A stretch of DNA of 64,000 nt from Cristatella mucedo (Eukaryota; Bryozoa; Phylactolaemata; Cristatellidae). Made by a program: the position numbers and the translations under genes. Below are positions 59,601-64,000 of the stretch, one piece after another; position 1 is the stretch's first letter, and each line of letters begins with the position of its first letter. The stretch spans positions 2,657,501 to 2,721,500 of the forward strand of contig WPIO01000005.1 in assembly GCA_009760855.2 (NCBI GenBank), given 5' to 3'. Below the pieces are notes generated by a model. It was not told the DNA's origin, searched no databases, and worked only from the letters and a program-made list of their open reading frames with translations.

Positions 59601-61584
59601 TTATTTTGGAAAATTTTCATATTTTATTTTTTAGCTTTATCGCGACTAATACCACTGAAGATGTATGGGAGACATATGGGCGTGCTGCCCACACCAGAAC
59701 GTGTTTGCTGAAATTCAGGAATGCCTCAATAAGAATCTGATGCCGACGCACGGGTTAGTCAGATACAGAGATTGCTTTTACTGATATGTGGATGAATGAA
59801 GAGTGAAATTGATATGCAAACCCTGCCCAGTCTCAATCAGGGCACGGCTATGAACTCGTGTAGAATGCTAAATCTTTCTAGGTGCTGAATTTGAGTCGAA
59901 GCCTCTATCTAGCCTGACCAGCCACTCAACGATACCACACCCACAGGGATCTTGCTACTAGCTGCAATGTGAGTCAGCTTAGAGGCTCGTCGCTACTCTA
60001 CTGGGCCTCAATCTGCTCAATATATCCGGTCACAAGATTGAAACTATTCTGCCGCTAGGTACTTGTACGTGGAGCAACGCCATATTTAAAAAACAAATGT
60101 TGGTCCGCTATTATTTAGCTTGCAAAAGAAAAGCCAAAACGCATAACTTTTCAGGATGCTCCGCACTGAAGCTTCTGCCTCTAGAAGACAGATTTTTTAA
60201 GCACCCCCGCTTCAGTTGATATAATAAAGGCACAATTTGCAGAGCTTTGTGTGCTTAACCGGAATGAGTGCACAATCCTTTTTTGTAATATGGTTTTTGT
60301 TGACTATCGCTTCTTTGTGCAGGCTAAATTAACTATCAAATGAAACTTCACTACTACAATTGTGAGCCATGATATCACACTAGGTAATTTGGTTGCTTTT
60401 CACGACTTCGTACCCGAGGTCGTGGGTATAAATCCTCCGGTGTTTGACACCTTATCGTAGCTGCAAGTGGTGGTGATAGCCGTAAAGGCTCTTCTGTCAC
60501 TATGCAAAAGAGGCTGATGAATCAGCTAGTATATTTTCAATGTTAAGTTACTATACAATGTATATTTAAACGTTGTTTAGTGACCCTAGCATATTTTTGA
60601 GAGAAACTACAATTCACGATATTAATACCGAAAATATATTCTGGAATTGATTTCGGATGCTAATCAAACCAATTAAAGAGCATCCATAGCTTTTGTCAGA
60701 CACATCAATACCAGACCACACATGATAATTCTAGCTTCAGTAGGCAGTTTATGATAACGCGATGAAATTGCTTTACATATTTAGAAACTTTGTGAAGGAG
60801 CTCTTTTTATCTTAATTAAAAACAGATCGTGGGACTTTTAAATTAAAGCTAACCAATTATTGGCTTTTTGTAACTGTTTACTTTACACTAAAATTGTGTT
60901 TGTATCTGCAGTTCTTCACTCGATGAAAGAGGTAATGTGGCCAACCCACATTTTCTCAATCTTAGCTGACAACCTAAATAGGACAGAAACTTCATCAATA
61001 GATAAAATACTTCGATTATCTCTTCAAAAGATTCCAAAAGTCTCTAAATGTGCAAGCCATTCATTATTATACTGCCCAACGTATGACTTGTTATTGATAC
61101 CATATTATTAACATATTACCATGATGCTAACCATTACCATAATAATAACATATTACATATGCATGGCACTTGTCGCAAACAGGTTCACTCAGTCAGCGAA
61201 TCGCATTTGCCATGGTTTACGGTAGTGGTAATAGTTTGAGAAGTCTCTTACCAAAAAAAATAAAATAATTACTTTTTCTTAACTTGGTTTGTATACGGAC
61301 ATCGAATAAACGTGCAAGTCTTTTTGACGCTATTATATCAATCGTTTTTCCTAATTCCGACCTAAGCAATTTATTGTAACGCTTACATACCTCTATCGTA
61401 ACAAAGATTGCATAGATCTCAGTAAAATATCCATTAATCTATTTTAACCAACTTTTAAAAATTTACTCTTTTACATTAACAATGCAACATGCAAAGCAAG
61501 CTCGTACCTTCTTACCTCATACAGTAACCCTCCAATCGGTGGGCCTGCCATAAATCCCAAGGCAATACAAGCTTCAAAAATGCC
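39753..61584 (-). CDS. SLC18B1-like: SLC18B1-like transporter gene 1 (3' eight exons)
   Basis: This is a major facilitator superfamily transporter of the SLC18 type. The closest animal family I recognise is SLC18B1, a vesicular polyamine/H+ antiporter. Exons in transcript order: 61584-61516, 54231-54144, 52773-52637, 48621-48520, 43397-43297, 43141-43046, 41118-40950, 39920-39753. All junctions are GT-AG and phases agree at every join, giving 309 residues from TM5 to the stop. Family marks include [14 protein letters not shown] (antiporter motif C in TM5), FVFLDPALS before TM8, a GPSPLIPIL end of a TM, and [20 protein letters not shown] near the C-terminus. About 150 N-terminal residues must be encoded to the right of the window. 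Introns of 0.16 to 7.3 kb hold LINE-A, SINE and other repeats. Same orientation as gene 2 at 18 kb. Confidence 0.9.
40112..40185. repeat. (GT)n microsatellite
   Basis: About 65 bases of nearly pure GT in the last intron of gene 1, followed by gttggtgggtggg. Confidence 0.97.
40950..41118 (-). CDS. SLC18B1-like: Gene 1 exon g (TM11 and start of TM12)
   Basis: 169 bases between CTTGTAG and GTAATG. It holds [20 protein letters not shown], then [20 protein letters not shown] and [11 protein letters not shown]. The second GP-LG repeat mirrors motif C and matches the human GAFMGP-LGG-LYE-IGF-WA. Confidence 0.9.
41119..43045. other. Intron of gene 1, no repeat recognised
   Basis: 1.9 kb between exons f and g. 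AT-rich, with no LINE-A, LINE-B or SINE similarity and no coding signal that I can see. Confidence 0.5.
43046..43141 (-). CDS. SLC18B1-like: Gene 1 exon f (TM10)
   Basis: 96 bases between TTTGCTAG and [28 protein letters not shown] then [11 protein letters not shown]. The intron between exons e and f is only 155 bp. Confidence 0.88.
43297..43397 (-). CDS. SLC18B1-like: Gene 1 exon e (TM9)
   Basis: 101 bases between TTTTGTAG and [26 protein letters not shown] then [13 protein letters not shown]. The W, the small-residue helix and LLIGP-P are family hallmarks. Confidence 0.9.
44870..45012 (+). mobile_element. tRNA-derived SINE with internal insertion
   Basis: Box A region ttggttcagtggttaaggtg, box B region ataggctcaaaccccgtggc, and a decayed tail (gaagtgcctgaatatagata). 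About 30 extra bases (tgaatgtatttgatgagcta and neighbours) separate the two boxes compared with the copy at 36.8 kb. It lies in the 5.1-kb intron between gene 1 exons d and e. Confidence 0.75.
45170..45372 (+). mobile_element. LINE-A 3' untranslated fragment
   Basis: Matches the LINE-A end in plus orientation (ccttgtgaatcgtcccatg, gcacatgtaaagcacctaga) and finishes with ttactattaatattatt. Strong decay. Confidence 0.65.
45752..45903. repeat. (AT)n and (GT)n microsatellites
   Basis: (AT)n at 45752-45772, an AT-rich bridge, then about 80 bases of GT up to 45903. The right end abuts LINE-A internal sequence directly. The Val-Cys and His-Thr frames over this run are artefacts. Confidence 0.97.
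45905..46455 (-). mobile_element. LINE-A palm-domain fragment without its 3' end
   Basis: 45916-46104 gives [20 protein letters not shown] and [11 protein letters not shown] (catalytic YADD intact). 46098-46454 gives [36 protein letters not shown] and [20 protein letters not shown]. Thumb and C-terminal parts are absent: at 45904 the LINE stops at the (GT)n run. The 5' boundary is near 46455. Confidence 0.9.
46588..46845 (-). pseudogene. Fragment of the anonymous NMMADY-family protein
   Basis: An 85-codon frame contains [20 protein letters not shown] then [17 protein letters not shown]. In relatives this block reads CGDLKVVALLLGLQ-GYTK followed by CFLCEWDSR----HY, and the 5.9-8.4 kb element has the same block at about 6.85 kb (CGLQGGYTKYQRFLC). 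Flanking parts of the protein are not recognisable here. Confidence 0.5.
46905..46929. repeat. Perfect 10-bp inverted repeat
   Basis: gatggcatct, five bases (cagtc), agatgccatc. It lies about 60 bases beyond the anonymous-family fragment. It could be a hairpin or a chance palindrome. Confidence 0.8.
47085..47500 (+). mobile_element. LINE-A 3' fragment, old
   Basis: Matches the C-terminal coding block from cattctatggctgcagcc through ttcgtatgctcccaaagcctgg, the untranslated region and a final atcattattattaat. Many indels. Confidence 0.7.
47588..47630. repeat. (AT)n microsatellite
   Basis: About 40 bases of pure AT dinucleotides preceded by tatacacaca. Confidence 0.97.
48520..48621 (-). CDS. 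SLC18B1-like: Gene 1 exon d (TM8)
   Basis: 34 codons, phase 0, between TTTCTAG and [26 protein letters not shown] and [11 protein letters not shown] form TM8 and the following Gly-Lys loop, equivalent to SSPLFGLLSDK in the human protein as I recall it. Confidence 0.86.
49250..50450 (-). mobile_element. LINE-A copy, RT thumb to 3' end
   Basis: The tail (taataacagtaatgcattgg), the untranslated block, and C-terminal pieces at 49627-49809 precede 49860-50123 ([35 protein letters not shown]). Degraded palm sequence continues to about 50450 (ACFYFYAN in place of FHFYADD). It lies in the 4.0-kb intron between gene 1 exons c and d. Confidence 0.85.
50765..51215 (+). mobile_element. LINE-A 3' untranslated fragments
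   Basis: 50770-50895 matches the untranslated block (gacagcatttactttgtccc, ctaaccacactggaatgctg). 51170-51210 (agctctttgggagcacttta) matches the very end. The stretch between is unrelated or too decayed. Confidence 0.6.
51775..52000. repeat. Purine-rich (GA) tract
   Basis: More than 200 bases dominated by G and A on the plus strand (agagagcaaaagagagag and similar). The Ser/Leu/Pro-rich frames on the minus strand are read-outs of this tract. Confidence 0.8.
52637..52773 (-). CDS. SLC18B1-like: Gene 1 exon c (central loop and TM7)
   Basis: 137 bases between CATATTTTAG and GTGAGC. After completing a Gly codon it encodes 45 residues: a short cytosolic loop, [17 protein letters not shown] (TM7) and [20 protein letters not shown] is highly characteristic of the family. 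Confidence 0.88.
54144..54231 (-). CDS. SLC18B1-like: Gene 1 exon b (TM6)
   Basis: Encodes 29 residues plus one base: [20 protein letters not shown] then a hydrophobic end (SCIFIPII). Acceptor CTTCTTTTAG, donor [17 protein letters not shown] matches the family's -PF-V-G at the start of TM6. Confidence 0.88.
54458..57930 (-). mobile_element. LINE-A copy, nearly full length
   Basis: The only copy here that runs from the presumed 5' end to the tail (about 3.4 kb). From the 5' side: a GC-richer leader; a start frame at 57905 ([18 protein letters not shown]); endonuclease at 57022-57492 ([53 protein letters not shown], the GDFN motif read as GDFD); pre-RT and palm at 55924-56199 ([20 protein letters not shown]); YADD block at 55571-55771 ([31 protein letters not shown]); then thumb, C-terminal domain and 3' end. 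Several frameshifts make it inactive. A 90-base LINE-A tail in the opposite direction is inserted at 55163-55253. It lies in the 7.3-kb intron between gene 1 exons a and b. Confidence 0.88.
55163..55253 (+). mobile_element. LINE-A tail nested inside LINE-A
   Basis: ctttgcagcaaaggtaaagt ... ggcattttatgaagtgtatt and a (att)-rich end form a typical LINE-A 3' terminus, opposite to the host copy. Host sequence is interrupted between tttttggatc and caacttatatgtggt. In other copies the two sides are contiguous (atggaccaacttagacgtgg). Confidence 0.85.
58044..58550 (-). CDS. Unknown long frame with exon-like splice signals
   Basis: A 168-codon frame, among the longest here outside the known repeats. 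It contains [56 protein letters not shown] and a hydrophobic segment ([14 protein letters not shown]). A good acceptor (TTTTTCCTTAGGTTTTTAG, ending at 58560) opens it, and a donor (CTG/GTGAGAGG) occurs near 58243, so it could be an internal exon of about 315 bases. It lies between gene 1 exons a and b, which join in phase without it, so it is not part of that product. The plus strand is also open (58192-58488). I recognise no family; it may be a repeat, a nested gene or chance. Confidence 0.35.
   Translation of the reverse strand: MVNIWHKDCVERGHLIGPCCYQKIGFTSVETPKTNFGDRKTLLAWHGSAEVLRSSLNVACKPPDASSGVVPLGCLMKSTAPFGHSVYDFSLAWQFWQAEGALDSYAGERLYLGIGKIPATALLLVIFAYCCYQYQIEIHDFAIFATMISLLHKLTQEQALIIYLYFAL
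58600..61515. other. Intron of gene 1, nothing else recognised
   Basis: Apart from the tRNA-like stretch at 59.4 kb I see no repeat or exon. The 83-codon plus-strand frame at 60860-61111 has no motif. Confidence 0.4.
59395..59475 (+). repeat. Possible decayed tRNA-like sequence
   Basis: tggttgctcaatcagaagag resembles a tRNA D-arm/box A (GCTCAGTCGGTAGAGC). ggctggggctcattctgg is a poor box B. No cloverleaf closes. It is distinct from the SINE of this window, perhaps another SINE lineage or chance. Confidence 0.3.
61516..61584 (-). CDS. SLC18B1-like: Gene 1 exon a (TM5, motif C)
   Basis: Encodes 23 residues, phase 0 at both ends, between TTTATTAG and GTAAGAAG. It contains [16 protein letters not shown], the GP--GG antiporter motif C of SLC18-type carriers. 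Confidence 0.88.
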
Positions 61585-64000
61585 CTAATAAATATAATCA
61601 AACGAATAAATTGCTGTGTTTTTCAGAGAATTTGAAACAACTTTGCAGGCGCATATTTTTCATTTTCGATGCTTAAAGAAGCAGAAGAATCAGTTGTAGA
61701 GCGCATTTTTTAGTAAGATTTACTTGTACCTTTACTGTGCACTTAAACCGGAATTCTAAGAAGTCACGTGTGTTAGTTTGTATATGTCCTTAGTCTCATT
61801 GTTTTCAAATATTTTCGCTAACTGGCCATTTTTTTACGAATGGGGTCCCTAATCTTGGTTTGTAATTTAATATGCACATTAGCGTAACCTACCACATAAA
61901 TGACCTAGCACTGTTGGCTAATTAATCAATTTATCTATCCCTGACATCTACTTTACATTCAGTGCCTTTTGACGTATGCACTATAGGTAAATTGTTGTAC
62001 AGCGATGGTGACAGCTAAAAGAGGGAAGATAATATGCGTTTTTAGCTGGTAAGTACACCATTTTACTTAGCATTGAGCATTGAACTGCCGCAATTTCAAA
62101 GAATTATGAACTTCCAATTACTTTCAAAATGGTCACTTTGACATTCCGGAAAGACTACACTCTTTTTACTATGACTCAATTTACTGTCGCTCGAACTGAC
62201 GAAGAATGCAGCTGGCATTTGCTAGCTGCAGCTCGCTTCCAGAAAAGCTGTGTTACCAGTTACGGTACAGCTATCAAATTAAGCGTAACATAGTTGAAGA
62301 AGTGCTGTGAATTCCTTTCGTTGAAGGTGAACAGGCAAAGGTGAATCTTCCCTTTATTCTTCACACGGGGCATGTTATATATTGGCATCAACACAAAGAT
62401 GGCCATCGCGTCCATGGACTCCGTGCACGCAAATCAATGTAAATTAATTACGTGACGGGAGTGAAAAATGTTTACTTGGAAGTCTCACAAGGCTCACCTG
62501 CTAGGTCAGAGAATACTAAAGCCCGCCATCCAAAGATAAGATAGGTTTTCCTTGTATTGTCACGACTTCAAACTAATTTCTTAATAAGACCCGTGGCTCC
62601 TGTTTGCCATCATGGTCCGGCAAGATTTCACAGCAATAATATTAGCAGTCAAAAGAAGAGAGGCGAGCAGAATTTGTGCTTAGCAGTCTGTGATACCAAT
62701 CAGAAAAGCAAGAGACAAAGGAAGAAATTCAGTTAAAACTGCCAAAAAATCAAAAGAAACTCTGTTACGACCAACTTTGCAACTTTAGAAGAAGCCAGTG
62801 AGCTTCGAACTTTCAAAGCTCTGCTTACGTCTCAAATTTACTACAATAAATTTACTTACAAATTTACTTTAAATATAAATTAAATTTATGACATACCCAA
62901 AGACAGGGTAAGATTCCAGTCCTTTACGACTGAGGTTGTAGTATACTTTGGGCAACAGTAGGCTTGGCTCACCAGCTAGGTCGTGCTTACCATCACATCA
63001 GTTCATACCCAGCATGCGTTGTAACTTAACACCTAATTTTTGTGGGATTAAGTAATGGGTGGCATTAAACGATTAAAGCTCAACAAATATTATCTAATTG
63101 GATATTCAATTAAAAATTCGAAAGCCGTTTAGACTTGTTCCTAAGTTTATTTAATTTTACTTTTAAAATCTTGAAACCGACTCAGGAATATTCTACGGCA
63201 AAATAAATTCTTTGCTTCTTTGGATCTTGATTTAAATTTACATATAAATCAATGTAAGTTAACAGGTTAGTAACATTTAGGAAGTAAATTAATTTGTTAT
63301 TTAGCACTTTAGGAGTACCCACTCTCTCTTCACGTGCTTTGCATATGCGTCGTTCGATTATCTGTTTTCCGGTTTTATCGCTGTGAGGCAAGCTTGATAA
63401 ACTGTACAAACCAAGATAAGACAAAATATCACATTAAAAAATAACAGAGAATTCGTTTACAATTTTTCACAAGATGGAATAGTACGGTGAAGTTGATAGC
63501 TTAAATTAACCAAAGGTTTATATAGGATTTCTGAAACTAATGCTTCAACTGAAAGTTATTACAGAACTACTTTCGTTTGACTAGCATCATCGTCGTATGA
63601 AAATCTATCAATTACGTGTCACTCAACGAGGAATTCCCTTACAAAATTATACTCAAACCATGCCTACTTTTTTTCGAAGTATCTGCAAATTGTCTCAAAT
63701 GAACCTTTACGATGAAATTATATTTCCACAACGATCCTATAGCTGAGATAGGCTGACTAACTACTTAAGCTCAAGGCGGCTTCTATTTTTATTGAATAGC
63801 GTAACTTGCGAATAGATAAGGCGATAAAACATTAGACTCAAACAAGACTAGTCTCATTACCTAAGGGCTCATATTCATTCATCAAGTTTTGGTATTTTTT
63901 CTGATTAGCATGCACCATTGTGCAAGTAAGCAAACTTAAAAGTCATACAGTTTTACTTTTCTCAAACATTTGAGCTGGGGAGAGTAATCACATTTAAATA
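61585..64000. other. Upstream intron of gene 1, nothing recognised
   Basis: The exon preceding TM5 should encode the TM4 region with a TAS-like motif. I searched the minus strand to the window edge and found no convincing match, so the 5' exons probably lie outside. Confidence 0.45.

Noticed and set aside
60380-60460. Second tRNA-like stretch (gaggtcgtgggtataaatcc)
   Set aside because: Has a box B-like phrase but no box A at the right distance and no LINE-A tail.
62380-62450. Minus-strand MDAMAIFVLMP as the missing TM4 exon of gene 1
   Set aside because: Resembles the family's VMDAV only over a few residues, and the following TAS region is absent.

Overview
The window is nuclear DNA from an animal, most likely an invertebrate. 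The evidence is multi-exon genes with GT-AG introns of up to about 7 kb, a homologue of the animal vesicular polyamine transporter SLC18B1, long (GT)n, (AT)n and (GA)n runs, and a dense load of decayed non-LTR retrotransposons, tRNA-derived SINEs and a hAT DNA transposon. I cannot name the species. No bacterial operon, CRISPR array or rRNA gene is visible.

Host genes. Two SLC18B1-like transporter genes lie head to tail on the minus strand. Gene 1 occupies about 39.75-61.6 kb. Eight exons join in perfect phase into 309 C-terminal residues (about TM5 to the C-terminus), and its 5' exons lie beyond the right edge. Gene 2 begins at 18287 and reads leftwards. Exon 1 (N-terminal tail and TM1) and exon 2 (TM2) are clear, and a weak third exon may lie at 4.9-5.0 kb. 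Because gene 1 shows only its 3' part and gene 2 only its 5' part, a tandem duplication and an assembly inversion of exon order both need to be considered.

Repeats (family names A and B are mine). LINE-A is a CR1/L2-type non-LTR element of about 3.4 kb whose 3' end runs into (ATT)n. It has about fifteen copies or fragments; the longest spans 54.46-57.93 kb. LINE-B is a second CR1/L2-type family whose 3' end runs into (TTACA)n. Its longest copy is at 31.79-34.96 kb. A tRNA-derived SINE (four copies, at 9.4, 17.1, 36.8 and 44.9 kb) shares its 3' tail with LINE-A, which suggests that LINE-A mobilises it. A hAT transposon at 24125-29464 keeps both terminal inverted repeats and a near-perfect 8-bp target duplication. 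Its BED-type transposase gene is broken by mutation and by a LINE-B insertion, and its 5' part also carries a LINE-A copy and a small candidate MITE. A decayed element at 5.9-8.4 kb, with a second fragment at 46.6-46.85 kb, encodes pieces of a large anonymous protein family that recurs in invertebrate genomes and ends in an NMMADY motif.

Layout: 0-3.1 kb LINE-A then LINE-B; 3.1-5.9 kb mostly unexplained; 5.9-8.4 kb anonymous element; 8.9-16.2 kb LINE-A copies; 17.8-18.3 kb start of gene 2; 18.9-22.6 kb LINE-B and LINE-A; 24.1-29.5 kb hAT; 29.9-36.3 kb decayed reverse transcriptase and LINE-B; 37.5-39.0 kb LINE-A; 39.75-61.6 kb gene 1, its introns filled with repeats; 61.6-64 kb nothing recognised. 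Nothing in the window forms an operon-like functional system. The biology here is a transporter locus invaded in layers by mobile elements.
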